This document shows, in pieces, positions 37,983 to 48,118 of a stretch of 64,000 nt of DNA. This DNA is from an uncultured Aquimarina sp. GTDB taxonomy: Bacteria; Bacteroidota; Bacteroidia; Flavobacteriales; Flavobacteriaceae. The position numbers and the translations under genes were made by a program. The DNA is taken from contig CANLRN010000011.1 of the NCBI GenBank assembly GCA_947493495.1, positions 1 to 64,000 of the forward strand. Direction: 5' to 3'. A model generated the notes under the pieces. The model was given only the letters and a program-made list of their open reading frames with translations, was not told where the DNA came from and made no database searches. Every line of letters starts with the position of its first letter. Position 1 is the stretch's first letter.

Positions 37983-38396
37983 CTAAATGAGATTGTAATT
38001 AGGCTGCTCCAACAATTGGATATTGTTTTGGAGGCGATCTTTGACTATACCCATCATCCTTTTGTTTAATGCAGAAGAATTTTTGATGTATATAAGATAT
38101 TCATCTACTGTAAATTGACCAATGATCATTCCTTTAAGGCTATTTCTTAATTTCATATCCTTATGGATGGTATTTTCAATATATAATAATTTTTTTTCGA
38201 GAGTTAAGTTGTAGAATGTGTTTTTTCTCTTTCTAATATAATTTTTAAATACTTCAATAAATAGATCATTTTGCAATTTCACGATAGGTCGTATCGTTTT
38301 GTTCTGAAATTGTTCATCTATAGTCATATTTTCTGTGACTCTGGCTTGTAAGATTTTTGGTCTCATCGCCAACAAATTGGATTCCCTATTTTCCAT
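37983..38396 (-). CDS. Conserved flavobacterial hypothetical (sometimes labelled glyoxalase)
   Basis: 137 aa, soluble, no signal. The pattern TIDEQFQNKTIRPIVKLQND then LFIEVFKNYIRKRKNTFYNL, with GQFTVDEYLIYIKNSSALNK later, is one I recall as a widespread flavobacterial protein often labelled glyoxalase without visible metal ligands. The sequence looks all-helical, unlike a true glyoxalase fold, so I leave the function open. Single gene with no close partner. Confidence 0.7.
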   Translation of the reverse strand: MENRESNLLAMRPKILQARVTENMTIDEQFQNKTIRPIVKLQNDLFIEVFKNYIRKRKNTFYNLTLEKKLLYIENTIHKDMKLRNSLKGMIIGQFTVDEYLIYIKNSSALNKRMMGIVKDRLQNNIQLLEQPNYNLI

Positions 38397-38608
38397 ACTT
38401 ATGAACGTTTATTAAAAGTACTGATTTGTTTGATCCAAAAAGTAAGACTGCTTCTAGAGTTTTAAACCATTTATAAACAATTGTTTTATGGTCTTTTTGA
38501 TTTAGTCTTTAAAATCACCGTGGTTTAGTAATAGGAAATGAGAATAACTTTATGAGGTATTGTTATACCAGCCTATATGGAGTAAGAATATAGACTGGTA
38601 TAATTAAA

Positions 38609-41600
38609 TTACTTTTTTAAGAATCCTTCTTTGGATAGAATTTTTATAGGTGCGATTTCATTTTTCTCTACATATTTTTGAAACTTAGAAATCTTTTTTT
38701 CTTTAATTTTTTGATACTCTTCTTCAGCCATCTTTAATTTTTCTATCAATATTTTTTGATTTTTAAGTTGTGCGGCAGAAGGTTTTTCGAATTGATTAGC
38801 TATAGTACTATATATATCAGCTATTTTTTCTCTTAGTTGTGGTTCTGCTTCATCTACATAATTATCTCCAGTGGTGACTACTAATGTTTCTTTTAGTTTA
38901 GTTAGGTCATTAATCATAGGAGATGTAATTTTATTAGACCTAGCATCTGCTTTTTTTACTTCCTCTGCTTTTTTAATGTTTTGATTGATTTGATATACTA
39001 AATATGCCAGATCTTCCATGCTATCAAATAACTCCTCTGTAGTTTTTAGTTGAGCCATTCTCTCCGATGATTTTATAATAGATTTTGGATCATTAGCGAT
39101 AGTGACATTACTTTCGTGTATATCTTTTCCTTTTTTGAGAACCACTTTATAGGATCCAGCAGCAATTCTTGGAGCTGTGAATCCGCCAGCTGTAAATGTT
39201 TTACCAGCTGCTACTTTTGGAGCTTTTGTTCTAAAGTTCCAATTCACAATATTTATTCCTTTAGATTTTCCAGGAACAAGTGATACTACTTCATTTCCAT
39301 TGAGATCTTGGATTGATAGTGTCATTTTCCCGAAAGTGTGCCTCTTTTTTAGATAATAAATAATTTGGCACGAAGACGAAGGGTTTTCTCCTATAAACTG
39401 AAGCTCTGTGCTTCCTCCTCCAAAGCCACCTTCTTCTTTTATGATAGCGGGTTTAGAATCAAAGAAATGTACATCTTTTTTTAAGACTTGTTGATTAATT
39501 TGACGTAATGGAGAGATATCATCGATGATAAGTATTCCTCTACCGTGTGTGCCTAGTACAAGATCATTTGTTTTTTTCTGTAAATCAATAAAATGTACTG
39601 CTGTTGCTGGCATATTATTAGTAAAGCGAGACCAGTTTTTTCCTCCATCTATAGTTATAAATAAACCAAACTCTGTTCCGAGATATAATAAGTTTTCTTG
39701 TTCATAATCTTCTTGTATGTTTCTAGCAAACCCGATAATGTCATCAGTAGTAATAGACTTCCAAGTTTTTCCATAATCTGAAGTTTTATAGACATAGGGT
39801 TTCATATCTCCAGTAGTATGACCATCAAATACAGCATAGGCAGTTCCAAGATGATGAACACTTGCTTCTATATGATACACCCAGGTGTTTGCAGGTAATC
39901 CAGAGATATTAGAAATGGTGTTGGTCCAGTTTTTTCCTCCGTCTTTTGTTATTTGTACATTGCCATCATCTGTTCCTACCCAAATAACATTTTGGTCAAT
40001 AGGAGATTCTGCAATAGTAAAAATAGTTGTATGTGTTTCTGCACCAGATTTATCTCTAGAGATACCACCAGATTCTTTATCTTGTTTTGCTAGGTTATTG
40101 GTAGTTAAATCTGGAGATATTTTGATCCAATTATCTCCCATATCTTCTGATTTATGCAGGTATTGACTACCCATATAAAAACGATCAGGTTTATGCATAC
40201 TAGTTGCCATTGGCGCATTCCAATTAAAACGTAATTCTTCATCGCCATCTGGTATAGGTTCTACATTTTTTGTGGTATTTTTTTCGATATCTATACGCCA
40301 CACATTTTGTGCACCTTGCATTTCAGAATATATAATTGGTTTTGTCGTATGTTTTAAAACTCTAAATCCATCTCCAACACCTATTCTTTTCCAGTCTCTT
40401 GCTTCGATACCCCCTGGAGAAGAAGATGGGCCATACCAGGAACCATTATCTTGTAAACCGCCGTATATATTATAGGGCTCTTCGTTATCAATACTAATGT
40501 GATAAAACTGAGATAGCGGTAAGTTATCTACCATATCCATAGTAGCTCCACCATCCCAACTCCTATAGATTCCACCATCAGTCCCTACATGCATCTGATC
40601 AGAATTTTTAGTATCAAAAACAATATCATGAATATCCGCGTGCATATTTCCCAGATTTTTAAAAGTTTTCCCTCCATCTCTGGATATCGATCCAAATAAA
40701 CCACCTTTGACAATAATATCAGGATTTTTAGGATCTACCACTATTCTCGAAAAGTAAAAAGGTCTTACTACCAGTCCAAAATCTCCATTTAATAATTTCC
40801 AATTTTTGCCTGCATTATCAGAGCGATATAGTCCTTTATTTTTTTTGCTTTCTACAACAGCATATATGATATCAGAATTTGACGGGGCAATTGCTATTGC
40901 AAACCTACCCATATTTCCTTCTGGAAAGCCATTGTGTATCTTATTCCAAGTTTTTCCTGCATCAGTAGATTTATATAAAGCACTATTAGGACCCCCAGAA
41001 TTAAAATTCCAGGCAGTTCTTCTAAATTCCCACATGGCAGCATATAAGATGTTGGGATTATTAGGATCTATAATAACTTCACTAGCACCTGTTTTTTCGT
41101 TGATATATAAAACTTTTTCCCAGGTTGTGCCTCCATCAGTGGTTTTGTATACGCCTCGGTCTTTGCTATCACTCCATAAAGCTCCCATGACACCAACATA
41201 TATTTCTTTTGGATTTTTTGGGTTTATCTCTACACTGCTAATCCTCTCAGAAGTATCGAATCCCATTTTTTTCCAGTTAGCCCCTCCATCTGTTGTTTTG
41301 AATAATCCATCACCTATTGATACGCTATTTCTAGTCCATATTTCACCTGTTCCTACCCATATTGTATTGTCGGGGTCACTTGGGTCTATAGATACAACAC
41401 CGATTGATTGTGCGTGTTTATCAAATATAGGAGCATAACTAGCTCCGCCATTGGATGATTTCCATACACCGCCACCAGCTGTTCCAGCATATATAATTCT
41501 ACTATTTGTAGGATGATTTTCTAAGTCAATAATTCGGCCGCTCATTAATGCAGGTCCTATATGCCTTGCTTCGAGTTTACCAAAGAGCTCTTTACCTTTT

Positions 41601-41674
41601 AATACGATATCTTGAGCTTGTGTAGTAATAAAAAATACCATGCTAAGCCCAGCAATTATAACTTTTTTATTCAT
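38609..41674 (-). CDS. Exported BNR/VPS10-type beta-propeller protein
   Basis: The ATG at 41674 (MNKKVIIAGLSMVFFITTQA) gives a signal peptide; the longer frame adds 29 unlikely residues. About 700 residues carry BNR/Asp-box repeats of the form S-x-D-x-G-x-x-W (SSNGGASYAPIF, TTDGGANWKKMG, STDAGKTWNKIH, SEDMGDNWIKIS), which fold as propellers like sortilin/VPS10 or sialidase-like proteins. The C-terminal 300 residues have a beta domain (FGKMTLSIQDLNGNEVVSLV) and helices. There is no sialidase catalytic signature I can point to. Likely a secreted or periplasmic glycan- or protein-interacting protein. Confidence 0.82.
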   Translation of the reverse strand: MNKKVIIAGLSMVFFITTQAQDIVLKGKELFGKLEARHIGPALMSGRIIDLENHPTNSRIIYAGTAGGGVWKSSNGGASYAPIFDKHAQSIGVVSIDPSDPDNTIWVGTGEIWTRNSVSIGDGLFKTTDGGANWKKMGFDTSERISSVEINPKNPKEIYVGVMGALWSDSKDRGVYKTTDGGTTWEKVLYINEKTGASEVIIDPNNPNILYAAMWEFRRTAWNFNSGGPNSALYKSTDAGKTWNKIHNGFPEGNMGRFAIAIAPSNSDIIYAVVESKKNKGLYRSDNAGKNWKLLNGDFGLVVRPFYFSRIVVDPKNPDIIVKGGLFGSISRDGGKTFKNLGNMHADIHDIVFDTKNSDQMHVGTDGGIYRSWDGGATMDMVDNLPLSQFYHISIDNEEPYNIYGGLQDNGSWYGPSSSPGGIEARDWKRIGVGDGFRVLKHTTKPIIYSEMQGAQNVWRIDIEKNTTKNVEPIPDGDEELRFNWNAPMATSMHKPDRFYMGSQYLHKSEDMGDNWIKISPDLTTNNLAKQDKESGGISRDKSGAETHTTIFTIAESPIDQNVIWVGTDDGNVQITKDGGKNWTNTISNISGLPANTWVYHIEASVHHLGTAYAVFDGHTTGDMKPYVYKTSDYGKTWKSITTDDIIGFARNIQEDYEQENLLYLGTEFGLFITIDGGKNWSRFTNNMPATAVHFIDLQKKTNDLVLGTHGRGILIIDDISPLRQINQQVLKKDVHFFDSKPAIIKEEGGFGGGSTELQFIGENPSSSCQIIYYLKKRHTFGKMTLSIQDLNGNEVVSLVPGKSKGINIVNWNFRTKAPKVAAGKTFTAGGFTAPRIAAGSYKVVLKKGKDIHESNVTIANDPKSIIKSSERMAQLKTTEELFDSMEDLAYLVYQINQNIKKAEEVKKADARSNKITSPMINDLTKLKETLVVTTGDNYVDEAEPQLREKIADIYSTIANQFEKPSAAQLKNQKILIEKLKMAEEEYQKIKEKKISKFQKYVEKNEIAPIKILSKEGFLKK

Positions 41675-41700
41675 AATTGTTCTTATTGATTGATTTATAT

Positions 41701-41726
41701 GAAAAAACCCCCAAATTTTTGGGGAT
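41701..41726 (-). terminator. Terminator after the 41739-42476 gene
   Basis: On the minus strand a CCCCAAA / TTTGGGG stem is followed by a T-run, 13 bases after that gene's stop. The downstream BNR gene would therefore need its own promoter or readthrough. Confidence 0.6.
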
Positions 41727-41738
41727 TGTGTGATTGGA

Positions 41739-42476
41739 TTATTTTTTTTCTGGAAATGCAAATTTTGCGATATCTACTTCTGAGTTGATTTTGACCTCCT
41801 TAAAATTAATTGTCTGAAACTCATTACTGATGGTAAATGGAAAGTAAACACCATTGACCTCTTGATAATCACTCATTGAAGATTTTATAACTTTTCCTTT
41901 CATTGGACCTTCATTAACTTGCGATTCGGATATAATAGGAACATAGTTTTCTGTGTCAAAATAGTAATGCGTTATATTAGGAATGGACTGTCCATTCATA
42001 GTAATCGGATCTTTAGTTAACTTGATCTTATATGTTTCAGTTCCATCCACAGTTTCTTTTCCTATAAGCTCTACAGCATATCCTTTTTCTTTGTAATTTA
42101 AAAAAGGATCAGGGAAATCTTTGGTTTGTTTTTTCATGTTTTCAGTAGCTTCATTATCACTTTTTTCGGCTTCCATAGTCATTTGGTTTCTTTGCCAAGA
42201 GGTCTCGCCATCAAAAGCAGACCAGATCATACTGTTTCCTTGTAGTTCTATAGTAACCAATTGTTTTCCATCTTTGGTAGATATTTGCTCAAAAGGTATT
42301 TCCATACCTTGCATTTTCATGAGTCCTATCATTTCTATGTTTTCTAGCTTTTGCCAATTTTCTTTTCCTCCGGTATTCTCTAGATAAGTATCTATGATTT
42401 CCTCTACAGTTTGTGCTTGTGTAGGTGCTATGATAGCAAGAATAACAGCGATAATTAGTGTTTTTACTGAGTTCAT
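41739..42476 (-). CDS. Exported LolA-like protein
   Basis: Signal peptide MNSVKTLIIAVILAIIAPTQA. The mature protein starts VEEIIDTYLENTGGKENWQK, then EMIGLMKMQGMEIPFEQIST, then short strands (YKIKLTKDPITMNGQSIPNI, YYFDTENYVPIISE) and an end of VDIAKFAFPEK. This is the plan of Bacteroidetes outer-membrane lipoprotein-sorting-like proteins, which hold a hydrophobic ligand in a half-barrel. It resembles the protein at 7737-8513. The substrate is unknown. It lies upstream of the BNR-protein gene on the same strand. Confidence 0.75.
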   Translation of the reverse strand: MNSVKTLIIAVILAIIAPTQAQTVEEIIDTYLENTGGKENWQKLENIEMIGLMKMQGMEIPFEQISTKDGKQLVTIELQGNSMIWSAFDGETSWQRNQMTMEAEKSDNEATENMKKQTKDFPDPFLNYKEKGYAVELIGKETVDGTETYKIKLTKDPITMNGQSIPNITHYYFDTENYVPIISESQVNEGPMKGKVIKSSMSDYQEVNGVYFPFTISNEFQTINFKEVKINSEVDIAKFAFPEKK

Positions 42477-42570
42477 TTTAAATAAATTAGAGTTATTACT
42501 ATAAAGTTAGACTATCGTATCTTATTTTCGTTACAATAATTTATATAATAATCTTTTAACTCTAGAAACT

Positions 42571-43461
42571 ATGCAGTTTGGTAAAGTAACATCTCCAGAG
42601 AATATTGATTTTTCCTTACCTAAAGATCATACTAGCACAGCTACTGTATTAATGAATTCTAAAAGTAAACCCCTGTCAGTATATGTAGGATGTGCAAAAT
42701 GGAACAAACAAGATTTAAAAGGATTTTATCCAAGAGGAACTAAAGATGAATTACAGTATTACTCCAGACAATTTAATGCTATCGAACTCAATGCAACTTT
42801 TTACAGAATTTTTCCCGAAGATCAATTTAAGAAGTGGTATGATAAAACTCCAGAAGGGTTTAAGTTTTTTCCTAAGCTTGTGCAAAACATCTCACATCTT
42901 AAACGATTGAATGATGATGTATATCCTTATGTAGATCAATACTTAGCCAATGTAATTCATTTAAAGGAGAAATTAGGAACAGTTTTTTTACAGATGCATG
43001 GTAATTTTGGGCCAAAGAATTTTGATAGAGTAGCTCGTTTTATTAGCAGATGGCCTAAAGAAATAGATTTAGCTGTTGAGTTTAGGCATACGGATTGGTT
43101 TACTAATGTGTCTGTTGCTAATGAGTTATATTCATTATTAGAAGAATACAATTGTACTACAATTATAACTGATACTGCTGGAAGAAGAGATCTATTGCAT
43201 ATGCGGTTGACTACTAAAGATGCTTTTGTTAGATATGTAGGAGCTAATCATATGACTGATTATAGTAGATTAGATGATTGGGTAGCAAGAATAAAAATAT
43301 GGAAGAGACTAGGGCTGGAAAACCTTTGTTTTTTTGTACATCAAAACATAGAAAAAGAATCTCCATTACTGTCTAAGTATTTTATACAATTACTTAATAA
43401 AGAACTTCAAGTTAATTTGAGCTTACCTAATCACCCTATAGATACACCTATGCTATTTTAA
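42571..43461 (+). CDS. DUF72 family protein (YecE-like)
   Basis: A TIM-barrel-like cytoplasmic protein of the DUF72 family. The family signature is seen in VYVGCAKWNKQDLKGFYPRG, FNAIELNATFYRIFPEDQFK, FKFFPKLVQNISHLKRLNDD, GTVFLQMHGNFGP, EIDLAVEFRHTDWF and AFVRYVGANHM. No activity is firmly established for the family. The length of 296 aa is slightly long owing to a 30-residue start (MQFGKVTSPENIDFSLPKDH). Divergent from the LolA-like gene. Confidence 0.9.
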   Translation: MQFGKVTSPENIDFSLPKDHTSTATVLMNSKSKPLSVYVGCAKWNKQDLKGFYPRGTKDELQYYSRQFNAIELNATFYRIFPEDQFKKWYDKTPEGFKFFPKLVQNISHLKRLNDDVYPYVDQYLANVIHLKEKLGTVFLQMHGNFGPKNFDRVARFISRWPKEIDLAVEFRHTDWFTNVSVANELYSLLEEYNCTTIITDTAGRRDLLHMRLTTKDAFVRYVGANHMTDYSRLDDWVARIKIWKRLGLENLCFFVHQNIEKESPLLSKYFIQLLNKELQVNLSLPNHPIDTPMLF

Positions 43462-43683
43462 TCAATGACGTATTTAGATAAATTGTATCTAAATTTATAA
43501 TTTTTACGTAAATACCGTAATAAAAGTAAGCTATTTATTTCATTTAGTTTTATGAATATTTGTGTTTAAACGATTAAATATGTATTTTGTCGATGTTTTA
43601 TAAAATATTGGTACTATTTTATTTCTAAAAAAGGAATATAAAATTACCTTTATAGTATGTTAAACCCCATTAAAAAAATAGAT

Positions 43684-44094
43684 ATGATTAAAAAACTACT
43701 CGCTTCAATTATAATAATGTTTGTTTATAGTAGTATGCTATCTCAATCATATAAAAATCAAATAACAGATGATACCTTATTTTCTAGTGCTGATGCATTG
43801 TTTTTAAACATAAATAGTATAGTAGGGCAAACTAGCAAAAACAAAAAGAAAGATTTTACTCACAAAAAACAAGGTATTGTTAATTCATGTACTCATCATT
43901 CGTCGCATAGTGATCATACCCATGACGAAACTTCTACAGATCAAGACGTAGCTCTTATTGACATTATTACATCAGATGAAGGATCAGATTTGAACTGCTC
44001 TGGAGGTTTTTGTATGGAAAAATCTCACCATCATAAAAAAGGATTAACTCTTAAAAGACAGTTGTTTAATTATTTTATGAAAATGTCGTGTTAA
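43684..44094 (+). CDS. His-rich exported small protein, putative metal-binding
   Basis: The ATG at 43684 (MIKKLLASIIIMFVYSSMLS) gives a signal peptide; an ATG nine codons earlier is possible. The mature part holds a His cluster (CTHHSSHSDHTHDE) and a second one (MEKSHHHKKG) plus several Cys, so metal binding is plausible. Proteins of this style sit ahead of heavy-metal efflux operons in Bacteroidetes, but no efflux gene follows here. The 275 bp after it contains only a 17-codon frame (MRSLQSQFVLGGILLAL, ATG at 44278). Function inferred from composition only. Confidence 0.5.
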   Translation: MIKKLLASIIIMFVYSSMLSQSYKNQITDDTLFSSADALFLNINSIVGQTSKNKKKDFTHKKQGIVNSCTHHSSHSDHTHDETSTDQDVALIDIITSDEGSDLNCSGGFCMEKSHHHKKGLTLKRQLFNYFMKMSC

Positions 44095-44369
44095 TGGGAT
44101 ATGATTTTTCATAATTTTCTTTATAATTTAAAAAACTGCTTGTACAAAATTGTATTATTTCCTTTTCTTAAGGAGTACAATGCTCCGAAAACATATAAAA
44201 ATTAGATTTTTCCATTTATATCCCCTCTATATAATGTATTAATATGGCGAAGGTTTAACTATTAGAATATATCCTTATGAGATCACTTCAATCCCAGTTC
44301 GTTTTAGGAGGTATTTTATTGGCGCTATAAATATAATCACCTATTTTTGTAATACAAATACAAAATTGG

Positions 44370-45479
44370 ATGACATTTTTAGAATTAGGAGTACCCGCAA
44401 ATCTTGCTAAAGGTCTTAATGAAATAGGTATTTCTACTCCTACAAAAATTCAAGAACAGGCAATACCTGTTCTCATTAATAATGATATAGATTTTATTGG
44501 AAAAGCGCAAACCGGAACAGGAAAAACAGCTGCATTCGGGATTCCATTACTCATTGGTATAAATCCTTCTGTAAATGAAGTACAAGCATTAGTACTGTCA
44601 CCTACTAGAGAATTAGGACAACAGATAGCAAAACAGTTATTTAAATATACAAAGTATACCGAAAAGATTTTTACAGAATCTGTGTATGGTGGAGAAAAAA
44701 TAGAGAAACAACTCTCTAGGCTAAAAAGACCAACACATATTATAGTAGCTACACCTGGGCGATTAATAGATTTAATAGAAAGAAAAGCTGTCGATATCTC
44801 CAAAATCAAAACGATCGTAATGGATGAAGCAGATGAGATGCTTAGCATGGGGTTTAAAAAAGAGCTTACAACTATTTTGAGTAAGACGAAAGGGTATCGT
44901 AATGTATGGCTCTTTTCTGCAACGATACCAGCTTCTCTAACGGAGATTATAAATTCTTATGTACAGAAAAATGCAATTAGAATTTCTGTAGATAAAAATG
45001 ATGCAATAAATAAAAAAATAGACCATCATTTTGTAATAGATGAAGAAGCTAATAAGCTAGATACATTAACGTATTTTCTAAAATCAAGAAGACTAGAAAG
45101 AGGTATTATATTTACTAAAACAAAAGTAGCTGCTCGTACATTATCTAAACAACTTATTGCAAAAAACTATGAAGTAGGTTTGCTAGAAGGAGAGATGACC
45201 CAAAAAGAAAGAGATAAGGTGATGAGGGCTTTTAAAAAAGGCACAACACAATTATTAGTATCTACAGATGTTGCCGCAAGAGGAATTGATGTAGCCAATC
45301 TAGCTTTTGTAGTGCATTATCAATTGCCAGATCAAATAGAGTACTATACTCATAGAAGTGGTAGAACTGCAAGAGCAGGAAATACAGGTTTATCACTAGC
45401 TTTGATAGTAAAACAAGAGCTTAAAATAATTAGAGATTTAGAGAAAAAATTAGGGATTAGGTTTAGTCAAATTAGATAA
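44370..45479 (+). CDS. DEAD-box RNA helicase
   Basis: An ATP-dependent RNA unwinding enzyme for ribosome assembly or mRNA turnover. Motifs are in order: Q motif (STPTKIQEQAIP), Walker A AQTGTGKTAAF, PTRELGQQ, TPGRLID, the box VMDEADEML, SAT (WLFSATIPA), STDVAARGIDV, and HRSGRTARAG. At 369 aa it has the core with almost no C-terminal extension, like the shortest RhlE/CsdA relatives, so partner binding would need the core alone. Single gene ahead of the tssH operon, with 94 bp between. Confidence 0.92.
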   Translation: MTFLELGVPANLAKGLNEIGISTPTKIQEQAIPVLINNDIDFIGKAQTGTGKTAAFGIPLLIGINPSVNEVQALVLSPTRELGQQIAKQLFKYTKYTEKIFTESVYGGEKIEKQLSRLKRPTHIIVATPGRLIDLIERKAVDISKIKTIVMDEADEMLSMGFKKELTTILSKTKGYRNVWLFSATIPASLTEIINSYVQKNAIRISVDKNDAINKKIDHHFVIDEEANKLDTLTYFLKSRRLERGIIFTKTKVAARTLSKQLIAKNYEVGLLEGEMTQKERDKVMRAFKKGTTQLLVSTDVAARGIDVANLAFVVHYQLPDQIEYYTHRSGRTARAGNTGLSLALIVKQELKIIRDLEKKLGIRFSQIR

Positions 45480-45573
45480 AAAATCAAGTTTTAATTTTGT
45501 TTATAACAAGAACATGTAGTAATATTTTTGTTAATTAATAGGTTATTTGTTTATTTTACCAAAAATCAACTAC

Positions 45574-48060
45574 ATGCAAGCACTAGACTACAGCTTATCC
45601 TCTAAAGTAGATAATGCTATTCACATAGCACAATCCATTGCAAAAGAATATTATAATGATCAGTATAATGCTGCACATTTATTAAAAGCACTATTACATA
45701 AAGATGTAGGTTTAAAAGATTTTTTTGATCAGATAGATGGAGATATATATTATTATGAAGAATGGTCAGAGGTACGAATAGAAGCCTTACCACGAGTAGT
45801 AAATATTCCCGACACTATCAAAGGGGACAAATCTATAGAGGCTGTATTTAATGAAGCAGATACAATTAAGCTTAAATTAGGCGAAGATCAGATTACCCCA
45901 CAAGCAGTATTGATATCATTGTGTACACCAGGAGTAGGCTTCTCATACGAACAGCTTAAAACATTACCCCTCAAGGCAGATGAAATTTTGATAGCTGCTA
46001 CTCATAAAAATGGGACAAGCACTAATAAAACTAGTACTACCCATAAATCTGGAAAAGCTACACCCCAAAAAATAGATACAGGCATATTAGAAGAATATTG
46101 TATCGACAAAACTTTTGCTGCAAAAAACCAACAATTAGATGATGTATTTGGTAGAGATGCAGAAGTAAAAATGATTACAGAAATATTAGGAAGACATGCC
46201 AAACCTAATGTACTAATCACTGGAGAACCAGGCGTAGGAAAAACAGTATTATTAGATGGTTTTACAGAAGCTGTAATTAACGGTAATACTCCAGAAATAT
46301 TAGATAATGCACAGATTTATGAATTAGATTTTATCAATTTAGTCTCTGGAGCAACGTATAAGAGTGAAGTAGAAGACAGGTTTAAAAAAATTATCGCAGC
46401 ATTAAAAGAATTCGAAAAACCAATTTTATTGATTGATGAGATCAATAATCTTACAGATAAGAATAATGGAAATCAAGGCTTGGTTAATATCTTAAAATCA
46501 GAACTAGCAAAAGGACAAGTTACCTTTATCGCCACAATAACTAATGATGCGTACAGAAAACATATAGAAACAGATGAAGGATTATCGCGTAGGTTCGAAA
46601 TTGTTGCATTAGAAGAACCCTCAGAAGAAGATGCGCTTACAATGATTTCTAATACGATTGCAAAATATAAAGACCACCATAGTTTAGATATTATAGATGA
46701 AACCATCGCAGAAGCCATAAGATTATCTAAGCGTTTTAATAAAGACAGAAGTCTTCCTGATGCGGCTATAGATCTTATAGACAGAACGATGTCTGCTTCT
46801 AAGTATATGATAGAAACAACTGCGAATAACGTAGAAACACTATTAAAAGAAGTAAAACAAATTGGAGAACAGAAATCAGAAATATCAGAAAAAACAAATT
46901 CAATTAGCTGGATCTACAATAATTTGAAGAATAAGTTTAGTTATTTGTTGTTTACAGAACTGGGAGAAGATGAGATGATTCTAGGAGAAGAAACTTTTGA
47001 TAACTACAAAACAAAAATTGTTACTATTCTAGATCATTTTTTTAAGAAAGCTTCAGAAGAAAAAACTTTTATTGATAAAAACGACGTTTCAGCAACTATA
47101 GCAAATAAAACAGGGATTCCTGTCGGAAAGCTCCAAGCTGATGAAAAAGAACGATTGCTCAATATGGAAGATCACCTTAAAAAAAGGGTAATCGGTCAAG
47201 ATCACGCTATAAAAACTATTTCTGAAGCAGTTTTAGAATCCAGATCTGGTCTTAGTAAACCAGGATTGCCTACAGGTTCTTTCTTTTTTACAGGACCTAC
47301 AGGAACAGGTAAGACAGAATTGGCCAAATCATTAGCAGAATTTTTATTTCAGACAGAAGAAGCAATTATTCGTTTTGACATGTCAGAATTTAAAGAAGAA
47401 CACTCTGCAGCTTTATTATATGGCGCGCCTCCAGGGTATGTTGGATACGAAGAAGGAGGGTTATTGGTAAATAAGATAAGACAAAAACCATATTCGATCG
47501 TATTATTTGATGAAATAGAAAAAGCGCATCCATCAGTATTTGATATTTTTCTTCAGATATTAGATGAAGGAAAACTAAATGATAGATTAGGTAAAACAGG
47601 AGATTTTTCTAATGCCGTTATATTATTTACCTCTAATATAGGAAGTGAACATGTAGTACAATCATTTACTGACGGAGATATCCCAAAATCAACAGATCTA
47701 TTAGAATTAATGTCTAATCATTTTAGACCAGAGTTTTTAGGAAGATTAACAGAGATTGTCCCTTTTGCTCCGATAACTAAAGAAAATGTAGTAAAAATCT
47801 TTAAAATTCAATTAAAAGACTTGCATAAAGCATTGAATAAACAAGAAGTTACGCTAGAATTGACAGATGCTGCGCAAGAATACCTAGCGTATAAAGGATT
47901 TACACCAAAATATGGGGCAAGACCATTACGGGGAGTAATTAGAACTGAGCTAAGAGGTCCATTGTCTAAAATGTTGATTACAGGAGAAATAGGTAAAGGA
48001 AGTGTAGTGAGCTTGGATGTAAAAGACAAAAAAATGAAATGGAGCTATAATAAAAAGTAA
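45574..48060 (+). CDS. tssH: T6SS sheath-recycling ATPase TssH (ClpV-type)
   Basis: An AAA+ unfoldase that disassembles the contracted TssB/TssC sheath. The ATG at 45574 (MQALDYSLSSKVDNAIHIAQ) is preferred to an upstream TTG. The N-domain covers about 1-140, followed by a Thr/Lys linker (GTSTNKTSTTHKSGKATPQK). AAA-1 has GEPGVGKTVLLDG and ILLIDEINNL, where Asn stands in place of the usual His after DEI. AAA-2 has TGPTGTGKTELAKS and VLFDEIEKAHPSVF. Length and the tssB and tssC genes directly behind identify it as ClpV/TssH and not ClpB or ClpC. Confidence 0.88.
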   Translation: MQALDYSLSSKVDNAIHIAQSIAKEYYNDQYNAAHLLKALLHKDVGLKDFFDQIDGDIYYYEEWSEVRIEALPRVVNIPDTIKGDKSIEAVFNEADTIKLKLGEDQITPQAVLISLCTPGVGFSYEQLKTLPLKADEILIAATHKNGTSTNKTSTTHKSGKATPQKIDTGILEEYCIDKTFAAKNQQLDDVFGRDAEVKMITEILGRHAKPNVLITGEPGVGKTVLLDGFTEAVINGNTPEILDNAQIYELDFINLVSGATYKSEVEDRFKKIIAALKEFEKPILLIDEINNLTDKNNGNQGLVNILKSELAKGQVTFIATITNDAYRKHIETDEGLSRRFEIVALEEPSEEDALTMISNTIAKYKDHHSLDIIDETIAEAIRLSKRFNKDRSLPDAAIDLIDRTMSASKYMIETTANNVETLLKEVKQIGEQKSEISEKTNSISWIYNNLKNKFSYLLFTELGEDEMILGEETFDNYKTKIVTILDHFFKKASEEKTFIDKNDVSATIANKTGIPVGKLQADEKERLLNMEDHLKKRVIGQDHAIKTISEAVLESRSGLSKPGLPTGSFFFTGPTGTGKTELAKSLAEFLFQTEEAIIRFDMSEFKEEHSAALLYGAPPGYVGYEEGGLLVNKIRQKPYSIVLFDEIEKAHPSVFDIFLQILDEGKLNDRLGKTGDFSNAVILFTSNIGSEHVVQSFTDGDIPKSTDLLELMSNHFRPEFLGRLTEIVPFAPITKENVVKIFKIQLKDLHKALNKQEVTLELTDAAQEYLAYKGFTPKYGARPLRGVIRTELRGPLSKMLITGEIGKGSVVSLDVKDKKMKWSYNKK

Positions 48061-48118
48061 CATCCTGAGATAAAATTTAGTATATTTATAATTCGCAATT
48101 ATTCATTAAATAGAAAAT

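Noticed and set aside
44278..44331. 17-codon frame MRSLQSQFVLGGILLAL as a gene
   Set aside because: Too short and without a recognisable relative; mentioned only as a possible leftover of a lost gene.
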